64,000 bases of DNA from Sideroxydans sp. (GTDB lineage: Bacteria; Pseudomonadota; Gammaproteobacteria; Burkholderiales; Gallionellaceae), in NCBI GenBank assembly GCA_027310725.1, contig DAIDAG010000028.1, positions 16,057 to 80,056 of the forward strand, in the 5' to 3' direction. Numbering within the stretch: the first letter of the stretch is position 1; each line of letters begins with the position of its first letter. This document shows positions 52,539 to 63,908 of the stretch, in pieces. Both the position numbers and the translations under genes were made by a program. The notes beneath the pieces are model-generated. The model worked only from the letters and a program-made list of their open reading frames with translations, was not told the DNA's origin and did not search any database.

Positions 52539-52748
52539 TTATGGGACTGGATCGTATCCGCCCGGGTTCCAAGGATTACAACGAATCAACCGCTTAATTG
52601 TCAACCAAAAACCCTTGAGAGCGCCGTATTTTGAGATCGCTTCCAGGGAATATTGCGAACAAGATGGGCTAAAACGACACGACTGGGGAAGCACGGGACT
52701 GATCAATAGTTGGTAAGCCCGAACAACAAATAACAAGATTGATTTCAT
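52539..52748 (-). CDS. yidD: Membrane protein insertion efficiency factor YidD
   Basis: A small protein (69 residues) with an amphipathic start ([19 protein letters not shown]) and the Cys-containing signature [32 protein letters not shown]. Helps YidC-dependent insertion. Overlaps rnpA by 4 bases (ATGA) and precedes yidC. Confidence 0.94.
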   Translation of the reverse strand: MKSILLFVVRAYQLLISPVLPQSCRFSPSCSQYSLEAISKYGALKGFWLTIKRLIRCNPWNPGGYDPVP

Positions 52749-53107
52749 TTTACAGCCAGTACGGATTCTAGCATTTCGCCCAAAGCGACTCTGGCTTTCG
52801 AGATATCTTTTATCTCAAGCGGCTTGCGCAATCGAATTACGACGTCCAGCGCGACACCTTGCCTGGAATAATTACGAAAACACTCTCGAATCAATCGTTT
52901 GGCAAAGTTTCTCTGGGTTGAAGCGGGTATGATTCGTTTGCTGACCGACATGCCAAGCCGAGCATGTCCAGCTAAATTCATTTCGCTATGGACGGCAAAC
53001 CAAGCGTTGGTTTGTGCCCTTTGACGCAGTATCCGAGAAAACCCCTCCCGACGCGATAGACGGTAGCGCCGGGGTAAAGTCAGAACTTCTTTGGGTTCAC
53101 ACGCCAA
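52745..53107 (-). CDS. rnpA: Ribonuclease P protein component
   Basis: The basic protein subunit of RNase P (about 110-120 residues): [47 protein letters not shown], the RNR-type motif. There is no ATG at the 5' end. The TTG at 53107 is my choice. GTG at 53128 or 53116, or a CTG at 53083 just before the conserved TLPRR, are also possible, and the start overlaps or abuts the rpmH stop. In many bacteria rnpA overlaps rpmH in this way. Confidence 0.88.
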   Translation of the reverse strand: MACEPKEVLTLPRRYRLSRREGFSRILRQRAQTNAWFAVHSEMNLAGHARLGMSVSKRIIPASTQRNFAKRLIRECFRNYSRQGVALDVVIRLRKPLEIKDISKARVALGEMLESVLAVK

Positions 53108-53231
53108 GGCGTACACGGCCGCGTGCACGACGTGCCGCTATAACAGCGCGTCCGCCCTTGGTTTTCATGCGAACCAGGAAGCCGTGAGTGCGTTTTCTTT
53201 TGGTAACCGACGGTTGATATGTACGTTTCAT
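53097..53231 (-). CDS. rpmH: 50S ribosomal protein L34
   Basis: A 44-residue, very basic protein: [20 protein letters not shown], then [19 protein letters not shown] and VRLGV. This is the complete L34 sequence pattern. GGAG lies upstream (AGGAGTTAATC before the ATG). It has a strong promoter at 53270-53298 and leads the rpmH-rnpA-yidD-yidC-mnmE group. Confidence 0.98.
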   Translation of the reverse strand: MKRTYQPSVTKRKRTHGFLVRMKTKGGRAVIAARRARGRVRLGV

Positions 53232-53269
53232 GATTAACTCCTGACTGTTTTGCTGTTGAAAAGCGCGCG

Positions 53270-53298
53270 ATTACAATCTTTAGCGCGATTCCTGTCAA
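53270..53298 (-). promoter_or_regulatory. Strong sigma70 promoter of rpmH
   Basis: On the minus strand a perfect TTGACA (53293-53298) is followed after exactly 17 bases by TGTAAT (53270-53275). Transcription would start near 53262, about 30 bases upstream of the rpmH ATG. Confidence 0.8.
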
Positions 53299-53310
53299 GT
53301 CTTTTTATGC

Positions 53311-53319
53311 TGTGGATAA
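53311..53319 (-). promoter_or_regulatory. Perfect DnaA box (TTATCCACA) upstream of dnaA
   Basis: TGTGGATAA on plus, that is TTATCCACA on minus, lies between rpmH and dnaA, 55 bases before the dnaA ATG. It falls where a -35 for a downstream TAGAAT (53336-53341) would be, so DnaA could repress its own gene. Confidence 0.8.
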
Positions 53320-53374
53320 CTTTTTCTATAGCTTGTAGAATGCGACGCAATAATTGCGATACATTTTTCTGCCT

Positions 53375-54721
53375 ATGTCCGCCCAAAGTTTGTCTGGAAG
53401 CTGCCTTAGTTTTTTCAAGGAGCAGCTGCCATTACAACAATATAACTCATGGATCAAACCGTTGATTTTCGAGATCGATGGGGACAAACTCATTCTCACT
53501 GCACCCAACAGTTTTACATTACGTATTGTACAAGAGCGGTTTTTGTCCGAAATAACAAAACGTGCTCTTCCATACTTCTCGGCACCGCCTCAAATCGAAT
53601 TGCGTATTGAGAAACGCGGTATGAAACCGGTCATTCAAGCTATTGCAGAACCGGTTTCAGATAGATCTGTGGCGCCAACACCAAAAGTGGCCTCAAAAAA
53701 TCTAAATAAACTGAACCCAGCTCTGGTATTTGATACTTTTGTAACTGGTAAGGCAAACCAATTAGCACATGCTGCAGCCATACAAGTCTCGGAAACTCCA
53801 GGTGTGGCATACAACCCTTTATTCATTTATGGAGGGGTTGGGTTGGGTAAAACGCACCTTTTACAGTCAATTGGCAATCTGGTCAGCAAACAAAATCCCC
53901 AAGCCAGAATTTGCTACATCCACGCAACAAATTATATTTCCGGAGTGGTTCGAGCATTTCAGACTAAGAATTTTGATGAATTCAAGCATTTTTATAATTC
54001 GCTGGACTTGCTTCTGATTGATGACATTCAGTTCATTGCAGATAAACCAGGTACTCAGCAAGAGTTCTTCTATACATTAAATTCGCTTATTGATACAAAT
54101 AAACAGGTAGTTATAACATGCGATACATTTCCAAAAGAAATTTCTGGTATTGAGCCGCGCCTTACTTCCCGTTTTACCTGCGGACTCACTGTTGCCATAG
54201 AGCCACCTGGTTTGGAAATGAGAGTCGCTATTCTGTTGCAAAAATCGGCAGCCAGCAGCTTTCCTATCAGTGAAGATGTCGCTTTCTTCATAGCCAAACA
54301 TGTACGCTCTAATATTCGGGAATTGGAAGGTGCGTTAAACCGTATCGAGGCATATGCCAAGTTCCATAAGCGTCAGATATCTATAGATTTAGCCAAAGAG
54401 GCTCTTAAAGACTTGCTGGCAGCACAAAATAAACAAGTTTCAATAGAGAATATCCAAAAAACGGTAGCTGATTTTTATCGGATAAAGATTATCGAATTGC
54501 TATCCAAAAAGCGCACAAGAATAATTGCGAGACCGCGCCAAATCGCTATGACACTTGCAAGGGAACTTACTCAATTGAGTCTGCCAGAAATTGGGAATGC
54601 TTTTGGAGGGAGGGATCATTCCACTGTATTACATGCTTGCAAAACTATAGAGTCTTTGCGTAATACCGATTCTGCGTTGAATGCTGATTTCAATTTATTG
54701 AATCAAACATTACGCGGATAG
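53375..54721 (+). CDS. dnaA: Chromosomal replication initiator protein DnaA
   Basis: AAA+ initiator, 448 residues. Domain I (about 1-80; FFKEQLPLQQYNSWIKPL), short linker II, domain III with Walker A GGVGLGKT (153-160), LLIDDIQFIADKPGTQQEFF (Walker B and sensor region), and domain IV with the DNA-binding RPRQIAMTLARELTQLSLPEIG and GGRDHSTVLHACKTI. The start at 53375 (MSAQSLSGSC) is chosen; an ATG seven codons upstream lies in the leader. Base composition is about 40-45% G+C in the stretches counted, well below most of the window. Confidence 0.97.
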   Translation: MSAQSLSGSCLSFFKEQLPLQQYNSWIKPLIFEIDGDKLILTAPNSFTLRIVQERFLSEITKRALPYFSAPPQIELRIEKRGMKPVIQAIAEPVSDRSVAPTPKVASKNLNKLNPALVFDTFVTGKANQLAHAAAIQVSETPGVAYNPLFIYGGVGLGKTHLLQSIGNLVSKQNPQARICYIHATNYISGVVRAFQTKNFDEFKHFYNSLDLLLIDDIQFIADKPGTQQEFFYTLNSLIDTNKQVVITCDTFPKEISGIEPRLTSRFTCGLTVAIEPPGLEMRVAILLQKSAASSFPISEDVAFFIAKHVRSNIRELEGALNRIEAYAKFHKRQISIDLAKEALKDLLAAQNKQVSIENIQKTVADFYRIKIIELLSKKRTRIIARPRQIAMTLARELTQLSLPEIGNAFGGRDHSTVLHACKTIESLRNTDSALNADFNLLNQTLRG

Positions 54722-54921
54722 TCATGTATACCCTGTGTATAGTTTGTAAATGAACCTGCATAAACATCATATTAAAATAGTTACACACAAACAATAAACA
54801 CTGATAGGCAGTTTTATTAACAGGCAATTAATGAATTAAGTTTTTGTAATATAAGATAAATATAAGTTATCCATAAATTCAATGCCTATTATTATTATTG
54901 TTGTGTTTTTAAAGGAAACAT
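54722..54921. other. oriC: Putative oriC / DnaA-box region between dnaA and dnaN
   Basis: About 75% A+T. Three one-mismatch DnaA boxes are visible: TGTGTATAG (54734-54742, minus), TTACACACA (54781-54789, plus) and TTATCCATA (54867-54875, plus). TTATTATTATTG-like runs precede dnaN. Gene strands change at rpmH/dnaA, so the origin may lie here, upstream of dnaA, or use both regions. Confidence 0.55.
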
Positions 54922-56025
54922 ATGTTCATTAAGCAAATAGATCGAAACGATTTACTCAAACCTTTGCAAGCGGTTGTAGGAATTGTAGAACGCAAGCAAC
55001 CCTTGCCTATCCTTTCAAACGTGCTGATCAAAAAGAACAAAGACGGAGTGAGATTTATTACAACCGATCTGGAGATACAGATAGAAGCCCAACTTAAAGC
55101 TGAGCTAGACGGAACGGAAAGTGCAATTACTATTTCTGCCAAGAAACTTCAGGAAATTCTGCGCGCCATTCCCGATAACAGCACGATATCCTTGGATGAC
55201 CAAGATAACCGCCTGTTGGTCAAAGCGAACAAAAGCCGCTTCAGTCTACAAACGTTGCCAGCTCAAGATTTTCCCATGTTGGCTGAACAATTGGTTGGTG
55301 CAGCCAAGATCCAAATTGAACAAGGAGTTTTACGCCGACTGTTGAGTTCTGTGCAATACGCCATGGCTCAACAAGATATCCGCTATTACCTGAATGGAGT
55401 GCTACTAGTCATCGACGGCACTTCCATCAAACTCATTGCAACAGATGGTCACCGCTTGGCTTTTATTAGCGAAGAACTTAAAGAAAGCTACAAAAAGCAG
55501 GAAGTCATACTTTCCCGCAAAACTGTTAATGAATTATTGAAGCTGTTGCAAGACACAGAAGACAAAGTCCAACTGGAACTGGCGGAGAAACAAGTTCGAA
55601 TATCATTTGCAGATGTAGTGCTTACTTCCAAAGTAATTGATGGTAAATTTCCTGATTACAACCGGGTTATTCCTACGCATTCCAATCACCTGAAACTGGA
55701 TCGTCTGACCATATTGCAGGCGCTCCAGCGAGCTGCGATCTTGTCCAATGAAAAGTTTCGTGGGGTGCGTCTATTATTGACTGAAAAAAATCTACGCATC
55801 ATCAGTAGTAATAGTGAACAGGAAGAAGCCCAAGAAGATATCGAAAACGAATATCAAGGAGCCCCTTTGGATATTGGCTTCAATGTAAACTACCTACTGG
55901 ATGGTATAAATAACATCAGTACTCAAAGCCTCATTCTTTCGTTTGGAGATCAAAATAGTAGTCTATTGATTACTATCCCGGATAAAGATGACTATAAATA
56001 TGTAGTCATGCCAATGCGTATCTAA
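54922..56025 (+). CDS. dnaN: DNA polymerase III subunit beta (sliding clamp)
   Basis: Clamp of 367 residues with three similar domains: KPLQAVVGIVERKQPLPIL, LLSSVQYAMAQQDIRYYLNG with ATDGHRLAFIS, and the C-terminal LILSFGDQNSSLLITIP ending YVVMPMRI. The peptide-binding pocket end (MPMR) is standard. AAAGGAAA precedes the ATG. Composition is as A+T-rich as dnaA. The parS-like site follows its stop. Confidence 0.97.
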   Translation: MFIKQIDRNDLLKPLQAVVGIVERKQPLPILSNVLIKKNKDGVRFITTDLEIQIEAQLKAELDGTESAITISAKKLQEILRAIPDNSTISLDDQDNRLLVKANKSRFSLQTLPAQDFPMLAEQLVGAAKIQIEQGVLRRLLSSVQYAMAQQDIRYYLNGVLLVIDGTSIKLIATDGHRLAFISEELKESYKKQEVILSRKTVNELLKLLQDTEDKVQLELAEKQVRISFADVVLTSKVIDGKFPDYNRVIPTHSNHLKLDRLTILQALQRAAILSNEKFRGVRLLLTEKNLRIISSNSEQEEAQEDIENEYQGAPLDIGFNVNYLLDGINNISTQSLILSFGDQNSSLLITIPDKDDYKYVVMPMRI

Positions 56026-56027
56026 TT

Positions 56028-56043
56028 TGTTCCACGTGAAACA
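56028..56043. promoter_or_regulatory. parS: Second parS site (one mismatch)
   Basis: TGTTCCACGTGAAACA differs from the consensus at one base (T to C). It lies between the dnaN stop and the gyrB ATG (22 bases upstream of it), so the gyrB leader contains it. Confidence 0.85.
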
Positions 56044-56056
56044 GTAACGAAAGTAA

Positions 56057-58495
<2,439 letters not shown>

Positions 58496-58548
58496 GTGCG
58501 TAAATCTGTAGGTTCTCAGAAAAGGTACAGGTGCCTGTAAAAGCAAAG

Positions 58549-58576
58549 TCCAGCATCAACCTAATTCGATGCTGGA
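58549..58576. terminator. Hairpin between convergent gyrB and topA (weak terminator)
   Basis: TCCAGCATC and GATGCTGGA form a perfect 9-base stem around a 10-base loop. There is no clear T-run in either direction, so it may only slow or partly end transcription. A shorter ACAGG/CCTGT palindrome lies at 58527-58538. Confidence 0.45.
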
Positions 58577-58593
58577 AAATGAGCTAACTCTCC

Positions 58594-61275
58594 CTACGCA
58601 GTTTTCTTGGTTGATGCTTTCTTCGCAGCCGGCTTTTTGACCACCGGCTTCGCTCCAACTGCTTTCGTTGCAGTCTTGGCCTTGGTTGTGGGTGCCTTGG
58701 TGGTTTTCTTTGTCACTGGTTTAGTAGCAGCAGTCTTGGCTGTAGTTTTCTTCACTACAGCTTTTTCTCTGACGGTCTTCGGTTTGGCGGATGCTTTCTT
58801 GGCTGTCGGCTTCCGCGAAGTTTTCGCTTTCCCTGTTCCCCCCTTGGCCGCTTTTGCCGCAATCAGTTCCAGCGCTTCCTCCAGCGTGATTGCTTCCGGC
58901 GTTACATCTTTGGGCAAGGTTGCGTTCACTTTGCCGTGGCGCACGTAAGCGCCGTAACGACCGCTACACACCTCTATCGGCGCTTTGTCGTCTGGGTGTT
59001 CACCCACAGTGCGCAGCACCGTGTTGCCGCCGGTCTTGGCTTGCGCGAGCAGTTCCACGGCGCGATCCAGTCCGATATCGAAAATGCTGTCAGTACGCGG
59101 AATGGATTTGAATTTTCCGTCGTGACCGATATAAGGGCCAAAGCGACCGATGTTGACGATCACTTTTTTGCCGCTCTCGGGATGTGCACCGAGTTCACGC
59201 GGGAGGGAGAGCAGTTTCAAAGCTGAAGCGAGATCGGCTTGCTCCAGGGGAATTTCCTTCTGCCACGAGACACGTTTTGGCTTTGTCTTAGCACCCTCTT
59301 CCACTTCGCCGAGCTGCACGTAATGGCCGTATGGGCCTCGCAACAAGAGCACAGGCTGTCCGGTTTCCGGGTGAACGCCCAATTCTTTGCGCGCTTCGCC
59401 GGGATCTTCTTCACCTGCAAGACTGCGCGTATAGTCGCATTCGGGATAGCCGGTGCAGCCGATGAAGCTGCCACGCTTTCCAAGTCGTTTGGATAACGGC
59501 TTGCCGCATTTGGGACAAGTTTCTTCCAGTATCTCGGTGCCTGGACGATCTACGTCTTTCTTGTCGACGATAAGCTTGTTGAAACCCTTCCAGAATTCAT
59601 CGAGAACGGGTATCCAGTCGCGCTTGCCCTCGGATATCTCATCCAGTTCGTCTTCCAGATGCGCAGTGAAGCCGTAGTCCACATAGCGTGTGAAATGCTC
59701 GTTTAGGAATTTGATGACAACGCGACCGACGTCGGTCGGCATGAAGCGCTTTTTGTCGAGTGTGGCGTACTCTCTTGCTTGTAGCGTTGAGATGATGGTG
59801 GCGTACGTGGATGGACGGCCGATGCCATATTCCTCAAGCGATTTCACCAGACTGGCTTCAGAAAACCGGGGTGGCGGTTGGGTGAAGTGTTGCTCACCAT
59901 AAAGCTTGTCCACAGGCAGTACATCGCCTTCAACAAGTGGAGGTAACTTTGCGCTGTCCTCTTCCTCTGCATCGTCCACGTCTTCCATGTACACGCCGAT
60001 GAAACCGGGAAATACGAGTGTCTGGCCGGAAGCGCGGAACAACGTGTCGTCACTGCTCAAACGGACGTCGACACTGACAGTATCGAATCGGGCCGGAGCC
60101 ATCTGGCAGGCGAGTGTGCGCTTCCATATCATCTCGTAAAGACGCATCTGGTCGATGTTCAAATGGTCCCGCAAGCTATCCGGTGTGCGAAGAATGGAAG
60201 TTGGCCGGATCGCTTCATGCGCTTCTTGCGCATTCTTGGCTTTGCTCTTGTAAGCCGGCTGCTTGCCAGGCAGATATTCAGATGAGAAATTGTCGCGGAT
60301 ATAGCCGCGAATCTCCGCTACGGCCTCGTTCGCCAGATTCACCGAGTCGGTACGCATATAAGAGATCAAACCGATGGTCTGCCCGCCGATATCCACGCCC
60401 TCATACAACGATTGTGCGGTGCGCATAGTGCGATCCGAGGTCATGCCCAGTTTGCGCACTGCTTCCTGTTGCAGGGTGGAAGTTGTAAATGGTGCAGCAG
60501 GACTGCGCTGCTTTGCCCTCTTTTCGACTCGCACCACTTTCGGCGGCAACTTAGCATCGCCCAGTTTGGCGTGGATAGCGTCGTATTCGGCCTGACTGCC
60601 GATACTGAGTTGCTCAAGCTTCTTGCCCTGATACTGAAACAGCTTCGCAGTAAACGGGATGCTGTTCTTTTGGCTATCAAGATGCACCGACCAGTATTCC
60701 TGGCTCTTGAACTTTTCGATCTCCAGTTCGCGCTCTACGATCAGGCGCAACGCCGGACTTTGCACGCGTCCAGCCGACAAGCCGGGACGGATCTTGCGCC
60801 ACAGCAGCGGCGAAAGATTGAAGCCGACCAGATAATCCAGCGCGCGACGCGCCTGTTGCGCATTGACCAACGGAATAGAAATCTCACGCGGATGTGCGAC
60901 GGCCTCCCTCACTGCTGACTCGGTGATTTCATAGAAAACCACACGCTGCATGGATTTACCCTTGAGTGTGCGCTTGCTTTTAAGCAGTTCAGAGATATGC
61001 CAAGCAATCGCCTCCCCTTCCCTGTCCGGGTCGGGTGCAAGGTAGATATGATCTGCTTCCGCGGCCGCTTTGGCGATTGCATCGACATGTTTGCTGTTGC
61101 GCGCAATCATCTCGTATTGCATGGCGAAGTTGTTGTCCGGATCGACCGCACCGGTTTTGGGAATCAGGTCGCGCACGTGTCCGTATGAAGCAAGGACCTC
61201 AAAGTCCTTGCCCAGATATTTTTTTAGGGTCTTGGCCTTGGCCGGAGATTCGACGATAAGAAGATTGGATGCCAT
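58594..61275 (-). CDS. topA: DNA topoisomerase I
   Basis: Type IA topoisomerase, 893 residues. TOPRIM with DPDREGEA (D82, D84, E86), catalytic Tyr306 in SYMRTDS, GRPSTYATIISTLQ and a C4 zinc element (CPKCGKPLSKRLGKRGSFIGC, at about 590-615), followed by GxRYG-type repeats. Residues about 806-893 are a Lys/Ala/Thr/Pro-rich tail of repeated AKK-like units in place of further zinc domains. It relaxes negative supercoils and is convergent with gyrB. Confidence 0.96.
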   Translation of the reverse strand: MASNLLIVESPAKAKTLKKYLGKDFEVLASYGHVRDLIPKTGAVDPDNNFAMQYEMIARNSKHVDAIAKAAAEADHIYLAPDPDREGEAIAWHISELLKSKRTLKGKSMQRVVFYEITESAVREAVAHPREISIPLVNAQQARRALDYLVGFNLSPLLWRKIRPGLSAGRVQSPALRLIVERELEIEKFKSQEYWSVHLDSQKNSIPFTAKLFQYQGKKLEQLSIGSQAEYDAIHAKLGDAKLPPKVVRVEKRAKQRSPAAPFTTSTLQQEAVRKLGMTSDRTMRTAQSLYEGVDIGGQTIGLISYMRTDSVNLANEAVAEIRGYIRDNFSSEYLPGKQPAYKSKAKNAQEAHEAIRPTSILRTPDSLRDHLNIDQMRLYEMIWKRTLACQMAPARFDTVSVDVRLSSDDTLFRASGQTLVFPGFIGVYMEDVDDAEEEDSAKLPPLVEGDVLPVDKLYGEQHFTQPPPRFSEASLVKSLEEYGIGRPSTYATIISTLQAREYATLDKKRFMPTDVGRVVIKFLNEHFTRYVDYGFTAHLEDELDEISEGKRDWIPVLDEFWKGFNKLIVDKKDVDRPGTEILEETCPKCGKPLSKRLGKRGSFIGCTGYPECDYTRSLAGEEDPGEARKELGVHPETGQPVLLLRGPYGHYVQLGEVEEGAKTKPKRVSWQKEIPLEQADLASALKLLSLPRELGAHPESGKKVIVNIGRFGPYIGHDGKFKSIPRTDSIFDIGLDRAVELLAQAKTGGNTVLRTVGEHPDDKAPIEVCSGRYGAYVRHGKVNATLPKDVTPEAITLEEALELIAAKAAKGGTGKAKTSRKPTAKKASAKPKTVREKAVVKKTTAKTAATKPVTKKTTKAPTTKAKTATKAVGAKPVVKKPAAKKASTKKTA

Positions 61276-61283
61276 TAGCGTTT

Positions 61284-61739
61284 TCAGTGAGCCTGTGCTG
61301 CGTCAGCAGGAGTGAGCAGATCTTCAATGATCATGGGGTCGAGATCCTCGTGCTGGCTCCACAACACCATCAGCACGATGAGTTTGATCTTGTCCAAAGA
61401 CAAGTTCTTGCGACCAAGGGCAAGTACGCGGTCAATGATCATCTCGCGTTCGATCGGTGTGATGACCTTGTTGTGTTCCCAGAACGAAAGGAAGCGCAAG
61501 CCTTCAGGGCTGATGCGCTCCTCCTCGAAATCAGTATATATGCGGATACCGCTGTGGTTGATGCTTTCCGGATATGCTGCACCGGTAAGTTGTTTCAAAC
61601 CGGACAGCCAGGTTAGCGCCTGATTGATGTCATCTTCCTCAAAGCCTGCAGCAGTAAGCTTTACAGAGAGTTTGTCGTGGTCGGGGTAGCTACCGATATC
61701 GAAGTAACTTTCAAACAAAAAAAGCAAAATATCGAACAT
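61284..61739 (-). CDS. smg: Smg family protein (DUF494)
   Basis: A protein of 151 residues, all-alpha: MFDILLFLFESYFDIGSYPD, LSVKLTAAGFEEDDINQALTWL, LRFLSFWEHNKVITPIEREMIIDR and LSLDKIKLIVLMVLWSQHED. The name comes from its place between dprA and topA in E. coli (smg beside smf/dprA). Function is unknown. Confidence 0.92.
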   Translation of the reverse strand: MFDILLFLFESYFDIGSYPDHDKLSVKLTAAGFEEDDINQALTWLSGLKQLTGAAYPESINHSGIRIYTDFEEERISPEGLRFLSFWEHNKVITPIEREMIIDRVLALGRKNLSLDKIKLIVLMVLWSQHEDLDPMIIEDLLTPADAAQAH

Positions 61740-61751
61740 GAATGAGTGTTT

Positions 61752-62819
61752 TTATGTGATGCGTTGATATAAGCCGCCGGGCAAAGAAGCAATATGCCCG
61801 TCGAGTTCCAGTTGCAACAGGATGGCGGATAGCTCGCCTATCGTCAAGCCACTGCGATTAGCAAGGCTCTCGGCATCGAGCGGATCGAAGCCCAAATGTG
61901 CGAAAAGCGGGTGCTCAGTAGCAGAATTCCGACTGGCTGCAGAGCTGTTGTAACCGATCTCTTCCAAAATATCCTGGGCGCTCTCAACCAATTTTGCACC
62001 CTGTTTGATCAGCGCGTGGCAGCCCCTGGATTGCGGCGAATGAATGGAACCGGGGATCGCAAAAACCTCTCGCCCCTGCTCCAGCGCCATGCGCGCAGTG
62101 ATAAGCGAGCCGCTTTGAACCGACGCCTCAACGACCAGACAGCCAAGACTCAATCCGCTGATGATGCGATTTCGGCGAGGGAAATTTGCTGCCAGGGGCG
62201 GCGTACCCAGCGCAAACTCGGAAATGATGGCTCCATCATGTGCGAGACGGTGTGCCAGATCCCGGTTGGCGGCAGGATAGACTTTGTCCAAACCCGTGCC
62301 AACCACGGCAATACTCGAACCGGCTCCGCGTAGTCCGCCAATATGTGCTGCTGTGTCGATTCCATGTGCCATGCCGCTGACGATACACAACCCCGCATCG
62401 GAAGCTGATTGGGAGAATGCCTCAGCGTTGCGTAAGCCTTGCACTGAAGCGTTGCGGCTACCGACTATGGCAAGCGAACTCATATTCAATAAGTCACGCC
62501 TACCTTTTACATACAACAGCAAAGGCGGATCGGTAATATTCAGCAACGAACGAGGATAATCCGTATCTGCAACAGTAAGTACGGCGTTGAGCGGATCACA
62601 TAGCCATGCTGAGACTTTCTCAAGTGCAGACGCATCAATCCCCTGCAAAATGGATTGGGCTACAACGGGCTTTACATGTTGTGATAAATAAGGAACCGAG
62701 GAATTCAAAACAGCATCGGGAGAGCCAAAGGCTTGCAACAAACGACGCAAGCCTTCGTTACCTAAGCCGGGTATATGGCTCAGGGTAATCCACGACGCAA
62801 GTGAAGCGTCTAGTGCCAT
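61752..62819 (-). CDS. dprA: DNA processing protein DprA
   Basis: A RecA loader in natural transformation, 355 residues. N-terminal SAM-like part (SWITLSHIPGLGNEGLRRLLQ), a Rossmann fold with AIVGSRNASVQG, IVSGMAHGIDTAAH, AVVGTGLDKVYP and NFPRRNRIISGLS, and a C-terminal winged helix (LANRSGLTIGELSAILLQLE). Start ATG at 62819, or GTG one codon earlier. The pil genes at 1-9 kb make transformation plausible; not shown. Confidence 0.93.
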   Translation of the reverse strand: MALDASLASWITLSHIPGLGNEGLRRLLQAFGSPDAVLNSSVPYLSQHVKPVVAQSILQGIDASALEKVSAWLCDPLNAVLTVADTDYPRSLLNITDPPLLLYVKGRRDLLNMSSLAIVGSRNASVQGLRNAEAFSQSASDAGLCIVSGMAHGIDTAAHIGGLRGAGSSIAVVGTGLDKVYPAANRDLAHRLAHDGAIISEFALGTPPLAANFPRRNRIISGLSLGCLVVEASVQSGSLITARMALEQGREVFAIPGSIHSPQSRGCHALIKQGAKLVESAQDILEEIGYNSSAASRNSATEHPLFAHLGFDPLDAESLANRSGLTIGELSAILLQLELDGHIASLPGGLYQRIT

Positions 62820-62822
62820 CAC

Positions 62823-63908
62823 TTAATCGGGAGTGCTTGCGCGATCCGAAATTTGCACTGGCAGTCGTGTCTGCATTACAAGCGCATAGGAAACCTTGTC
62901 AAACACGCGGAAGACGAACAACAATCCGTAACGCATATCCGGCAACGTAGTGTCAGCAGAAAAGGTACTATCGCTTGGCACTACATCACCTTTCTGAAAC
63001 AACGCCAGCACATGTCCATTTTCCAAGCCATCGCGACGACCTTTATTTAAAGTGACGACGGCATTCTGACCGGCTTGCTGCAGGCCTCCGTAAATGGAAA
63101 TGATTTTCGCATTGATTTGTTTCTCGGGCGCGCGCGGTTGATAATTGCTGGCAAATCCCGTCGTGGCTTGCGCGAAGCGATCACCGGGCGCAATTTCCAG
63201 AATGGATCTGCTAATTTTCAATGTAGACAAAGTGTCGAATTTCTCGACGACTGCGTCGCCCAGATATACCACTTCATGACCCAGAACCTCACCGGTATCC
63301 GGATCCCTGAAAGTCTGGCTGGGGCGGTAGACCTGCCAGCGCTCCCCCTTGTTGCCAGGCATATCTTTAGCATAAGCAATGTCGCCTGTAGCAATCAGCT
63401 TTCGATGTTCATAAGTTCCTATCAGCACGGGAGCGCTATCCAGTTCATTCTCATCAATTACCAATGGGCGGCTAAGGAACGGACCGATGTCTTTCAGTGA
63501 AATGAGAGGGATGGCTTCGCCTTTGCCGGTGATTTGGCGCGCGCGCGGATAGAGCTTCACTGTGTCGGATGTAGATTGTCCATTCTCGGTTACAGATGGA
63601 ATTTCAGACGCTGAACCTGATTCTGCAGATCCTGGAGCAGATTCCCCAACTTTTAAAGTATGCGTACTGGGATCAAGATAGACCACATTTCCGGGATATA
63701 TCCAGTGTGGATCTTTGATGGTATCTTTGTTGTAACCCCATATTTGTGGCCATTTCCAGGGATCCTTGAAGAATTTTGCGGAGATATCCCATAGTGTGTC
63801 GCCTTTCACCACAATATAGCGATCCGGAGCGTTTTCCTGCAATTTAAGCTCATCAGCATAAAGGGTGATGGGCAACAGGAGACAAATCAGCGATATAATC
63901 TTGCGCAT
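62823..63908 (-). CDS. LysM peptidoglycan-binding domain protein
   Basis: The product (361 residues) has a signal peptide (RKIISLICLLLPITLYA), a LysM domain (about 28-80; YIVVKGDTLWDISAKFF, PQIWGYNKDTIKDPHWIYPG) and a C-terminal domain of unknown fold (about 140-355), with GPFLSRPLVIDENELDSAPV and VTLNKGRRDGLENGHVLALF. It probably binds the murein in the periplasm; the gene often sits before dprA in betaproteobacteria. Start at 63908; 15 extra codons upstream lack a signal. Confidence 0.87.
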   Translation of the reverse strand: MRKIISLICLLLPITLYADELKLQENAPDRYIVVKGDTLWDISAKFFKDPWKWPQIWGYNKDTIKDPHWIYPGNVVYLDPSTHTLKVGESAPGSAESGSASEIPSVTENGQSTSDTVKLYPRARQITGKGEAIPLISLKDIGPFLSRPLVIDENELDSAPVLIGTYEHRKLIATGDIAYAKDMPGNKGERWQVYRPSQTFRDPDTGEVLGHEVVYLGDAVVEKFDTLSTLKISRSILEIAPGDRFAQATTGFASNYQPRAPEKQINAKIISIYGGLQQAGQNAVVTLNKGRRDGLENGHVLALFQKGDVVPSDSTFSADTTLPDMRYGLLFVFRVFDKVSYALVMQTRLPVQISDRASTPD

